Source: Chrysogorgia sp. JL179-B06
Lineage: Eukaryota > Cnidaria > Anthozoa > Scleralcyonacea > Chrysogorgiidae
Assembly (NCBI GenBank): GCA_035772405.1
Contig: JAYKKM010000082.1
Span: forward strand, 744,001 to 808,000
Direction of reading: 5' to 3'
DNA length: 64,000 nucleotides
Of this stretch, positions 55,206-63,373 are shown piece by piece (positions within the stretch are counted from its first letter, which is position 1; each line of letters opens with the position of its first letter). The notes beneath the pieces are model-generated. The model was not told where the DNA came from and did not search any database. It was given only the letters and a program-made list of their open reading frames with translations. A program made the translations under genes and the position numbers.

Positions 55206-56444
55206 TTAATTCCAGATTGAATGCAACCCATTGTTCATGAAGTTGACCAACCCATCACTCATCACGAACACCCTGCACATGACATTTGCAGTCGTCGCTT
55301 TCTTAGTGATCTCAAGAAGCACACCGGATTGTGTGTTTACAATGTTCTTGCCAGTGGCGACATTGCGATTATCTTGAACACTCCTCAAGTCGATGACTAA
55401 CGCGAAGCCATCTTTATAGAACTTCTGTATGGTCATGAACTGAGCGTGTTCTTCACCCAACCCAAACAGTCGTTTCGCTTCTGCATAGAGCTTCGATTTC
55501 GGAATGCCTTGTGAGTACACACTATTTGGCACACCTTCAATTGTGACTCTAACGCTCTCAATATTTGGGTAAAGAAACTCCTCGCTGTCTGTTCGCACCT
55601 TATTCGTGAATAGCAACACAATCGCCTTCATGCTTTTTCTTGGAAGATTAATGTTTTCATTCACAATGGTCGTGCCTTTGTCCCATTCGGTGGTTTTCAT
55701 CAACGTGATGTGCTCATATGACAAACTACGACCACTTGCATAGCCCGACGTTATTTCGTCAGCGAGCTCCTGGTTATCAATCGTCTCATACTCAAGCTCG
55801 AGGTTCTCCAGAGTGTATCCGCCCACAGCGCTACCGGATTGCGCCACCATGATGTCTGTGGCCTTCGGAAGTGTGATCACATACTGCAAGTTGTTGTTCA
55901 TGCTAAAAGGAGCGTACAACCCATGGTCGTTCATGATCTTACCAAGCTGAATCCGCTGCTTCGTCCCAATCACACCAAACATCAACGCGTCGTTAACTTT
56001 AGCGACGTTTCCACTTGTCGCACCACTGTCATCCTTAGAAATTAGCTTTCTCAAGTTCTCACCACCAATACCATAGTCAATCATTTGGTCTCGCGCAGTA
56101 ACACTTTCCCAAAGGTCGCGATAGACACCAATGTAATTTTCCCCATTGTTGTCATACACAGTTTCCCCAGCTAGTCTCACAACAAGTTTCTCAACCAACA
56201 ACTTGCTAACATTATTCAAGAACCAGCTTTTGGCGTTCGCATTCTTAAAGTCGAACACTAGACCCAACGATCCAGGCACCAAACAGCTACTAACCTTGAG
56301 CTTCGGTATGTCAATGTAGAGTTCCTCGCCAGGACTGGCCTTATTAGGGTTCAACGTGATTACGTGTTGCGTTCTCGCCCCTTTTATGACACCCATGGTC
56401 GCTCGTCTAAAACCAGGACTCAACTCTGCTGACGTGACGTTCAT
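55206..56444 (-). CDS. Probable major capsid protein
   Basis: The protein is 412 residues and rich in beta-strand-like alternating segments, with no membrane span and no signal peptide. Visible blocks include HVITLNPNKASPGEELYIDIPKL near the N-terminus, VEKLVVRLAGETVYDNNGENYIGVYRDLWES, and YPNIESVRVTIEGVPNSVYSQGIPKSKLYAEAKRLFG. Its length, its place next to the packaging ATPase and its predominantly beta character fit a double jelly-roll capsid protein of Polinton type. I assign it by context and overall feel, without a sequence motif that proves it. The start ATG at 56444 follows an AT-rich 'gtaaagtat' stretch on the coding strand. Confidence 0.6.
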   Translation of the reverse strand: MNVTSAELSPGFRRATMGVIKGARTQHVITLNPNKASPGEELYIDIPKLKVSSCLVPGSLGLVFDFKNANAKSWFLNNVSKLLVEKLVVRLAGETVYDNNGENYIGVYRDLWESVTARDQMIDYGIGGENLRKLISKDDSGATSGNVAKVNDALMFGVIGTKQRIQLGKIMNDHGLYAPFSMNNNLQYVITLPKATDIMVAQSGSAVGGYTLENLELEYETIDNQELADEITSGYASGRSLSYEHITLMKTTEWDKGTTIVNENINLPRKSMKAIVLLFTNKVRTDSEEFLYPNIESVRVTIEGVPNSVYSQGIPKSKLYAEAKRLFGLGEEHAQFMTIQKFYKDGFALVIDLRSVQDNRNVATGKNIVNTQSGVLLEITKKATTANVMCRVFVMSDGLVNFMNNGLHSIWN

Positions 56445-56466
56445 ATACTTTACATATGTTTTGTCA

Positions 56467-57885
56467 CTACCGTTTTAGCTTATAATAGTCGTAAGCGAAC
56501 CACGCGAGTACCACCGCGAGTACCCACAGATTTTGAGCCAACCATGCGAGACCCTTCGCACCCAACGTCAACGCATTATAAACTAAGTTAGCCAATCCAA
56601 CAGCCCATGGACCCATCTTCGTTATCGCGTTCTTAACAGCCTGTGCGAATGACCTCGTAGCCATAGCGCCTTTCATAACAGCAGACCTCCCAGCGATGAT
56701 AATAGTTGTTATAATCCCAGCCATTGAAATTGCTACAGCGCTCAACCCAACCACATTTTCTTTAGCCCATTCCTTGAGTTTCTGAAATCTGTCAATGTCG
56801 ACTTCTTGTTGCTCTCTAACCTCCTCTATTTGCCGCTGTTCAATAACTCTGTCTCTAGCCTTTCTAAGTCCAATCATTCTTTCAACTAGATCAATACGCT
56901 CTTTTTTCTCTGCAGCCGTGAGGCCTTCTCTGTTAAGCTCTGCCAATCTCCTACTCGTTTCATCTATCGCCTTTTGAAAATAGTCTGCTTGTGTTTGCAA
57001 CGCGCCAGTGTCACCTATTCTTGATTCACGCAACACGCTATCGTTTGGATTAACCACACCACTCAGATCACGGTTCTCGTTTGGTGTTAGCCCAAGTATG
57101 TCGTCGTGGCCCACTCTTGTCTCAATTACTGGGAAGTCGTCTGGGACTGCTCCTGTTGTGACAGCTGTTGTCTCTGTATTCTCAGGGATTTGACTAACTA
57201 ACTGTCTGAACTGCTCAATCGCGTTTTTACTACTCGCGTCTTTACTGTAGACCAAGCCTTTTTTCCCAGGTATTAGAATTCGTTTGGGTTTTCCATATTT
57301 ACCATCTTTGTTTATCGGTTTGAAAAGAATAGCCCCTGAGTCCGTAACCTGCGACCTGTTGACTATTTTCCTTGACGCGTCGTCGCGGCCGAGCCCCTTT
57401 TTGCTTAATTTACGTATTTTCCTATTTATTAGCTTGATTCTTTTTACATTGTTTTCTGTTAGCTCTTTGTTGGACGCTTTTAGCTCACCCAGTCTTTTCT
57501 TAATTTCCTCCTCCTCTTCAAAAGCTATACTAAAACTTACGTCATTGACGTCATCATATGACTCCTGTTCGACAAACTCTACTGTTGGGACTTCTGTGTT
57601 AGTCCCCCTTATTGTCACCGTCTTACCATCATCAGTGTCGATAAATGACGTCTCTTTTTCTCGAAACCTTCTCTCTTGCTCATTCTGCAATCTAATCATT
57701 TTATCATACAATTTTTCATACTCAACACGCTCAACGTCGGGCATAACGTCGTCGGCGTACTTATCGTTAAGTAAAATGTAGTCTTGAGTAACACTTTCAA
57801 GTTCGACGTCTAATTGATCGTCAGTGTAGGCTCTACCAAGGTTCTCCATCTCGATCTCGTCAAAACCTTCCCCACCTTCAGCCAT
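56467..57885 (-). CDS. Large coiled-coil protein with C-terminal membrane region
   Basis: The protein is 472 residues. The N-terminal ~340 residues are charged, with acidic stretches (EEEEEIKKRLGELKAS) and probable coiled coils. The part from residue ~370 on is hydrophobic and Ala/Gly-rich: NVVGLSAVAISMAGIITTIIIAG, then MGPWAVGLANLVYNALTLG and LWVLAVVLAWFAYDYY, giving two or three membrane segments. Similar C-termini occur, as I recall, in predicted cnidarian proteins linked to Polintons. It lies between capsid and integrase. A minor capsid or membrane-penetration role is plausible by position and structure only. I do not know its name. Confidence 0.65.
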   Translation of the reverse strand: MAEGGEGFDEIEMENLGRAYTDDQLDVELESVTQDYILLNDKYADDVMPDVERVEYEKLYDKMIRLQNEQERRFREKETSFIDTDDGKTVTIRGTNTEVPTVEFVEQESYDDVNDVSFSIAFEEEEEIKKRLGELKASNKELTENNVKRIKLINRKIRKLSKKGLGRDDASRKIVNRSQVTDSGAILFKPINKDGKYGKPKRILIPGKKGLVYSKDASSKNAIEQFRQLVSQIPENTETTAVTTGAVPDDFPVIETRVGHDDILGLTPNENRDLSGVVNPNDSVLRESRIGDTGALQTQADYFQKAIDETSRRLAELNREGLTAAEKKERIDLVERMIGLRKARDRVIEQRQIEEVREQQEVDIDRFQKLKEWAKENVVGLSAVAISMAGIITTIIIAGRSAVMKGAMATRSFAQAVKNAITKMGPWAVGLANLVYNALTLGAKGLAWLAQNLWVLAVVLAWFAYDYYKLKR

Positions 57886-57891
57886 ATTACA

Positions 57892-58996
57892 TTAGCTCAC
57901 ATTTTGAATGTCGCTTTCTGGTACCCACGAATTATGTTTGCTCTCATAACCCAACCATTTGACCAGCGCCATCTTCTTCCCTCTGACTTTCTTTCTTTTC
58001 AACACCTTTTCAACTCTGTACACATCGTCGCCATGTTTCCTATTAACCAGCGATAATTCCTGCTCGTAAAACTTCCCAATGATCTGTTCACCGGTGTGGT
58101 CCTCAACTTCGTACACATTCGGATCACCACGAATAACTTTCACCACTTTAAACAGCTCTTCAGTGAAGTTGGCTTCATAGCCCTTTGTGAACACACTCTT
58201 GTATTTACTAATTCTCACTGATTCGCCAACTCTAAACTTTGGCAATGGATTGTCTGCAAATTGATGACCAAACAGAGTGGTCCAAACTTCACCTTCATTC
58301 GACTTATTGACATCCTTTGGCTTCATCATAATGCTACGATTCACATTGCTATTATAATTGCTCACAAACTGGTCAAGAACGTCAATCCATTTGTACGTTC
58401 CACGGGTGTAAAACTACTTCCACATAATGCTCTTGAGGCTTCTATTAAAACGCTCAACAACAGCAGCCTTTTTTATCGCTCTTAGTGCTGAAATATTCAA
58501 CACCATGCTCTTTCAGCAAACTTTTAACACCAACATTGTAGAACTCGAGCCCATCATCAAATTGCGTTAACTTAGGCGTGGCTCCAAACCGATCTTTAAA
58601 GTCAACCAACAATTTTCCAACAGCCTTAGTCATGTTCTTAGTGTCTTTTCTGTAAACTGCAACGCCAAAAGCGTATCTACTCAATATTTCAATGCCTGTC
58701 AATATCCAATAGTACCCTTTGTTCTGTTTTGAGTACTTACTCATGTCCACTAAGTCCATTTGGAGCTCTTCACCAAGAAACCCAACAAAAGTCGCGCGGA
58801 ATTTATGTCTTCTCACGATGGGTTTGTACCTAGTGTAGGTATCCTGCGTGGTCAACCATTCTTTCACTGTTTTTCTAGTCACTTTCAATCCGTCTCCCAA
58901 CGCACTTTGATACAACCTCTCTGCACCACTGTACCCTGTCTTGGGACTATAATAAATGTCTCTCAACCCTTGCTCTGTCTCCACACCAAGTTCCAT
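57892..58996 (-). pseudogene. Polinton integrase with C-terminal chromodomain, broken
   Basis: A retrovirus-like integrase inserts the element into the host genome. The first frame (ATG at 58996) has the first catalytic Asp in LQMDLVDMS and the second in TQFDDGLEFYN. It runs off after a T6 run (A6 on the coding strand) at 58469-58474. The region of the third catalytic residue (ERFNR) is in a different frame. An in-frame TAG lies at 58414-58416. From 58365 the frame is open again and carries FRVGESVRISKYK with YEVEDHTGEQIIGKFYEQEL (an SH3-like block), then a chromodomain (YRVEKVLKRKKVRGKKMALVKWLGY, HNSWVPESDI). Chromodomain integrases are known in Polintons. Two lesions inactivate this copy unless they are sequence errors. 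Confidence 0.85.
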
Positions 58997-59001
58997 ATAA
59001 T

Positions 59002-59793
59002 TCACACAATATACAGTTCCAATAGCACTGCACCAACGTCAGCGTCACCATTGTTTGGTTTGACGCGAAACGTCATACTTGAGTAAACACCTTTTTTAAT
59101 TCTCACCTTGGACTCAACATACGCATAACGTTGTATCCCTCCATCAAGAGACTGCTCGGTGGGTATTGGCAATGTTGTGATCACATCACTACGATTCCCA
59201 TCAGTGCCCACATTGCTCTCCGTCTCAACAGCATCGCACAAGACCTCTACATACTTCAGACCTCTGTTCATGTCAATCTTGTTTGGACTGTCGTGCCACT
59301 TAGCGTCTAATAAAATTCCTGCGTCCTTCGCGAAACCAAGCAAAAGCCCAATACCACCTAGCCTAAGTTCTGCTACGTTGGTGGCGCCATACCTCGTACG
59401 CCGAACTTTGACCCTACTTTTACCTGTGGCCACCAGTTTCTCCACCACGAAGTCTACATTAACCTCCCTGAGCGCGTGTCGTAGAGCTCTAACCAACGCG
59501 TCGAAGTCGTAGTGACCCCCACCCAACCGAGTTGTCGCAAGTCCTGGATATGGTGCTCCTAATCTAATATGTGTGAATCGAATATCATCACTACCCGTCA
59601 CATTATCATAGTTCCAAAACACAGTGGCCGTCTTGACTACAATGTGTGGGTTATCGTGTGTGGCTACTACACTGTAGTCAAAAGTTACAACTTTCTCCAC
59701 ACCTTCAATGAGCACCGTCAACTTTTGAGGACCGTCGTCTACACGTCGCTTTTCAGTGTAACCACCAGAGTCATGCCCATAGTTTAGACTCAT
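59002..59793 (-). CDS. Structural-type protein with MSLNYG N-terminus, paralogue 1
   Basis: The protein is 263 residues. It begins MSLNYGHDSGGYTEKRR, and this N-terminus is shared at DNA level with the fibre-like gene at 62013. Its body is a beta-rich domain paralogous to the neighbouring gene 59819-60481: NPHIVVKTATVFWNYDNVTG near residue 50, NRGLKYVEVLCDAVETESNV near 170, and YAYVESKVRIKKGVYSSMTFRV...VGAVLLELYIV at the end. No transmembrane segment is seen. The size fits a single jelly-roll minor capsid (penton) protein, but no family motif proves this. It ends 5 bp before the integrase start. Confidence 0.6.
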   Translation of the reverse strand: MSLNYGHDSGGYTEKRRVDDGPQKLTVLIEGVEKVVTFDYSVVATHDNPHIVVKTATVFWNYDNVTGSDDIRFTHIRLGAPYPGLATTRLGGGHYDFDALVRALRHALREVNVDFVVEKLVATGKSRVKVRRTRYGATNVAELRLGGIGLLLGFAKDAGILLDAKWHDSPNKIDMNRGLKYVEVLCDAVETESNVGTDGNRSDVITTLPIPTEQSLDGGIQRYAYVESKVRIKKGVYSSMTFRVKPNNGDADVGAVLLELYIV

Positions 59794-59818
59794 TACTTTA
59801 GCATGCGTTTAACGTTAG

Positions 59819-60481
59819 CTACTCAAGCGTCGCATACAAGTCCAACAATATGTCACCAACGTTGACACCACTACCATCTTGGTCAGTCACATTAAACACC
59901 AGCTGCGTAAAAGCGCCTTTGTCTATCGACACCTTCGACTCAATGTTGAAGAAGTGTTGAACGGAGCTCTTCAGTGGTTGGGTGGTGGTCAATGGTAGCT
60001 CGACGATAACCTCGCTTTTCCTACCACTAACAATGTTCTCAGGTCTGTTCACGATGCTACAACCCACTTGTACATACTTCAGCCCTTTGTTAACGTTCAC
60101 AACGTTAGGGCTGACCAAACCACTAGTGGTTATCGTTGTGTTATCGTTGAACCCTAACAGCTCTCCAAATTTAAACAACTCTAATTGTTGGTCAGTTCTT
60201 ATCGCACACTTTGAATTGTGTTTGTTGGCCACTAGCTCGATAGCCCCTAATCCTTTCAATTCATCAGCAATCATTTTAAAAGTGTGGTACCCAGACTCAA
60301 AAACGTGTTTGTTGCTGTTGTAACTTATCTCATCATTCACACCAGTCTCCACATTAACATAGTCCCAAAAGATGGTCGCTTTTTTCACTAGTAAGTGAGG
60401 ATCTGAGCCAAACGTCAAAAGTGCCTCTGGTAGATCCACAGTTTTCGTTGGACCTCTAATCAATACTACAACCCTGACCAT
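59819..60481 (-). CDS. Structural-type protein, paralogue 2
   Basis: The protein is 220 residues with start ATG at 60481; an upstream ATG at 60511 would overlap the divergent gene and is less likely. It is homologous to 59002-59793 over most of its length: DPHLLVKKATIFWDYVNVETG, NKGLKYVQVGCSIVNRPENIVSGRKSEVIVELPL, FNIESKVSIDKGAFTQLVF, VGDILLDLYATLE. It lacks the MSLNYG leader. It is the first gene of the leftward block. The two may form a hetero-oligomer in the particle, which is inference. Confidence 0.6.
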   Translation of the reverse strand: MVRVVVLIRGPTKTVDLPEALLTFGSDPHLLVKKATIFWDYVNVETGVNDEISYNSNKHVFESGYHTFKMIADELKGLGAIELVANKHNSKCAIRTDQQLELFKFGELLGFNDNTTITTSGLVSPNVVNVNKGLKYVQVGCSIVNRPENIVSGRKSEVIVELPLTTTQPLKSSVQHFFNIESKVSIDKGAFTQLVFNVTDQDGSGVNVGDILLDLYATLE

Positions 60482-60525
60482 ATATAATGTAGCATGTGTT
60501 ATGTGTAACATATGGTATATTATAT
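60482..60525. promoter_or_regulatory. 44-bp divergent intergenic promoter region
   Basis: This gap separates the two gene blocks. Each start codon is the end of an ATTATATATG string: leftward, the complement reads ACATTATATATGG; rightward, TATTATATATGCAG. The near symmetry and the TATA-like sequence on both strands suggest two back-to-back promoters with transcription starting very near the start codons. The site is too short for a conventional upstream TATA box plus leader for both genes. Confidence 0.5.
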
Positions 60526-62010
60526 ATGCAGAAAGCCCTTCACGACTACTATGGAAAGTACTACAAACGTGCGATGGCTAACACATCAAAGGCTACACAC
60601 GATGCAAAGGCAGACCTCATCAAAAAGTACCCTCACGCTACTCTAGGTAAATTCGAGTTCTATCCAAATATTTCACAAGATGGTAAAATCATGAGTGTCG
60701 ACATATATTTCAGAAACAACGACATCCTTAGCACAAACATAACCAGCACAACTTTCAAAAATGATAAAAACATGTGGAAGTGGCTACACAATAGCAAGTT
60801 CCCAATAATATGGCAAAGTGGTGGAACTATCCAACCACTACCAAAAGGTCATAAGAACCACTGGGGGCTTTGGGACGGCTACCCAACAGAAAACGTGTTG
60901 AATTATCCAGTGAATAACTTCAAAGTTTTCGTTAACCAAAATAGCTACTTCATGTCAAAGCTACCAACCTTACAAATCACCACGTCAAAGACAAAATCAG
61001 AGTGGGATGACAACGAATCTTACTATCGTGTTGTGTTTGCGACGTATTGTGCTAGTTTCTGTTGTGGAGTGTCGTTGCAACATTTATCAGTGTCACAAGA
61101 GGTTCACCCTGTGGTCACAAGTGTGATGAGATTTCATTTGTACTTCACCATTAGGAGACTTCTCAGAAGAATGGAAGGTGGTGAGACCATGAAATCAATA
61201 AGTAGAGAATTCAACGCTTATGAATTGTATGGTAAGACTTCTAAGATTCCTAGAAAACATTACTACCAGAACAAAGTCCTGAGCGATGGCACTTTAGGCG
61301 AATCCAGAGTATACACACTCAACGACATCCATAACGATTACAAACGATATGTCGCGCGATTGTCAGACGGTTTCACCAACATTGGGCTGCAATATCTAAA
61401 TCAAAGCATAGAAGCCTTTGTGTACTCCACACTTGGTGCGCAAGCGAGAACACGTGTGTCAGTCGTTGGTGGTTCTGCAGGAAGTCTAGAAACCCAACAA
61501 GAGTTCCGCAAGTTGTTTTCTGACAGTGTTGTACAGTATGACGTGTCGACATGGATTCTCAACATGAATAAATCGATTAGAGACACCAACGTTGTCCAAA
61601 ATCTCGCGGTGTCGCCAAGTACGTGGTTAATGCCAAGTAACCTAGTGATTCTCAAGAATAAAATCGCTAGGTACAACAACTTATTAAAGATTGCCACAGA
61701 GTCCATGAAATTTGGGGTGAACACTAGCTTGAATGCAACAACACCAACAATTACGGCTAAAAAAGTCCACCAAGAAAATGTGGTGACTCACTCCCTAGTA
61801 GTACCAACGACCGTGAAGAAAAAAGCTCACCAAGAAAATGTGGCGGCGCCAACTAATCTCGTGGCTAAAAAAGTTTACCAAGAAAGTGCGGCACCACTTC
61901 CCATGAGAAAAGCAGTGGCCACAAGTAAGTCAGACACGACAACATTGGCGATAGTGTTAGGGTTCTCAGCAGCCTCTGGTTATCTGCTAACCAAATACAC
62001 CTTGAAGTAG
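60526..62010 (+). CDS. Unrecognised 494-residue protein with C-terminal anchor
   Basis: I do not recognise it. The start ATG at 60526 is the first in frame. The N-terminal half contains an aromatic-rich segment (MWKWLHNSKFPIIWQSGG, HWGLWDGYP); the middle contains YCASFCCGVSLQHLSVSQEVHPVVTSVMRF. Near the C-terminus are three imperfect repeats of the form KKxHQENV (two exact, one YQES) separated by Pro/Thr-rich linkers. It ends in a hydrophobic segment (TLAIVLGFSAASGYLL) that could anchor it in a membrane. It opens the rightward block and is 2 bp from the fibre-like gene. A virion or entry role is possible but unproven. Confidence 0.6.
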   Translation: MQKALHDYYGKYYKRAMANTSKATHDAKADLIKKYPHATLGKFEFYPNISQDGKIMSVDIYFRNNDILSTNITSTTFKNDKNMWKWLHNSKFPIIWQSGGTIQPLPKGHKNHWGLWDGYPTENVLNYPVNNFKVFVNQNSYFMSKLPTLQITTSKTKSEWDDNESYYRVVFATYCASFCCGVSLQHLSVSQEVHPVVTSVMRFHLYFTIRRLLRRMEGGETMKSISREFNAYELYGKTSKIPRKHYYQNKVLSDGTLGESRVYTLNDIHNDYKRYVARLSDGFTNIGLQYLNQSIEAFVYSTLGAQARTRVSVVGGSAGSLETQQEFRKLFSDSVVQYDVSTWILNMNKSIRDTNVVQNLAVSPSTWLMPSNLVILKNKIARYNNLLKIATESMKFGVNTSLNATTPTITAKKVHQENVVTHSLVVPTTVKKKAHQENVAAPTNLVAKKVYQESAAPLPMRKAVATSKSDTTTLAIVLGFSAASGYLLTKYTLK

Positions 62011-62012
62011 TA

Positions 62013-62962
62013 ATGAGTCTAAACTATGGGTATGAGTCTGACGACCCTCACGATAAAATACTAAAGAGAACGAAAAGACATCTGGACGAAGATCCTAAGT
62101 TAAGCGCGACCGGTGGAAGGATGTCTGGAATAATAGACATGCAAGGCTCAGCGATAAAAAACGTAGCAGACCCAGTCGATGACTCAGACGCTACCAATAA
62201 AAGAACTCTAGAGCGATTGTTAGCAGGTTTCCTCAAGAGTCAGTCCTATAATGTTGTGCTCGACTTCAACGTTAGCACACACGCCTTGAAAAACGTGGAA
62301 TTTCACACCAATGGTTCAAACAAAGTGAAAGCCATTGGTGAAACAAGTAAACTAGTGCAAAACAACCTAGCTTATGGCCCTATTGTTGGCGTTAACAGTG
62401 CAGGCCATAGTTTTCTGTCCCCTGTGTTAACACCACTCCCACTTGAGTCAGGCCTTCATTTTAACTGCCCCAGTATGCAGTGGTGTGACCTCTCCATTTT
62501 TGTCGTAGCGCGGTTACCTACTCGCACCACTGGATCAAATTGGGAGACAATTATATCAAACGACGACGGTCAGTGGGATAAGTTCATAGGGTACAAGACT
62601 GGCATGACTAATGGACTCGCGTATGGTGGTAGCATCCCAGCAATGGAGAGCATATGCACTATTCCGAGTGGTGTCGACCTCACAAAAATGCATATGATAT
62701 CAATACATTGGCAAATGAGCATTCACATGTCAGGGTCAACAACGTTAAGTCAGCCGACTCAGACTTCGTAGCGAATATGAAAAAGATAGGCACACCATAC
62801 GGAACAATTTTTGGAATACATCGACCAAGAATACCACTCACACCTTATGCGTACCCATCGTTGATAGAATTCTACGGTGTGAAAATTGTGAGTGGTTACA
62901 TGACAAACCGAGACATCATAATCATGGGTGGAGAAACGATGAAGGAATATGGTATAAAGTAA
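62013..62962 (+). CDS. Fibre-like protein with phage tail-fibre motif, frameshifted
   Basis: The protein begins MSLNYGYESDD, the same N-terminus as the gene at 59793. Residues ~35-70 hold GGRMSGIIDMQGSAIKNVADPVDDSDATNKRTLERLL, the trimerising repeat seen in phage tail fibres and in some Polinton fibres. The rest is beta-rich and resembles a lectin-like (concanavalin A/laminin-G fold) domain: LDFNVSTHALKN, SNWETIISNDDGQWDKFIGYKTG. The first frame stops at 62771. Homologous continuation is in another frame from about 62700 to 62962 (HSHVRVNNVKS...YPSLIEFYGVKIVSG), so one base is lost or gained near 62710. It would be a spike or fibre for attachment. Confidence 0.65.
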
Positions 62963-63169
62963 ATGGGAGCATGTATTTCAAAAGAACGTGAAATAGATAA
63001 AATAAATAAAACGACTGACCACATGTTCAAAGCTGGTGGATCATTTGGTCGCGGTGACGTTACTCTCGAGCTCCACGCTGAGATTGGTATGAGGTCTAAA
63101 TTGACTTACGGCAAACCTATTATGCTACCAGAGTCAGACACTGTGGGAGTGGTAGGAGACGTGACCTAA
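62963..63169 (+). CDS. Small protein with N-myristoylation signal
   Basis: The protein is 68 residues and starts MGACISKE, a consensus N-myristoylation site (Gly2, Ser6) with Cys4 suitable for palmitoylation. This combination directs proteins to membranes. The rest (DHMFKAGGSFGRGDVTLELHAEIG...) is not recognised. It starts directly after the fibre stop (zero spacing). Animal viruses use such proteins at the membrane, but the role here is unknown. Confidence 0.6.
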   Translation: MGACISKEREIDKINKTTDHMFKAGGSFGRGDVTLELHAEIGMRSKLTYGKPIMLPESDTVGVVGDVT

Positions 63170-63175
63170 GTTAAA

Positions 63176-63346
63176 ATGGGTTGGTCTCAGCTTCGAAGAT
63201 CTCAGCTTCGAAGATTTAGAAAGCTGGTTCGTAACGTTAGAAACTTTTTCAGACGACGTAGAAAACCGAAGACTAATAAAACACACCTGATGCGTTGGTA
63301 CACAACAAACCAGATCTATAAAAAACCTAGCGCCCACATCGAGTAG
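63176..63346 (+). CDS. Very basic 56-residue protein, core/protamine-like
   Basis: This small open frame starts at ATG 63176, 6 bp after the previous stop, and ends at TAG 63344. It is Arg/Lys-rich (about one third), with a SQLRR repeat (SQLRRSQLRRF) and a polybasic run FFRRRRKPKTNK, and no acidic residue until the end. The start lies where a compact gene order predicts a gene. Its size, charge and position in a structural block resemble small DNA-condensing core proteins of adenovirus-like particles (mu/pX type). This is inferred from composition, not homology. Confidence 0.5.
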   Translation: MGWSQLRRSQLRRFRKLVRNVRNFFRRRRKPKTNKTHLMRWYTTNQIYKKPSAHIE

Positions 63347-63373
63347 TTTTTTCTCGTGGAGGACTATATAGCG

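Noticed and set aside
58454..58480. Programmed ribosomal frameshift in the integrase
   Set aside because: The A6G string resembles a -1 slippery site, but the downstream catalytic region is in the +1 direction and a stop follows in that frame, so a simple lesion or read error is more likely.
54151..61724. Long open frames antisense to Polinton genes (for example 54151-54615, 57284-57781, 61401-61724)
   Set aside because: Each lies opposite a better supported gene, has no motif, and breaks the compact gene order.
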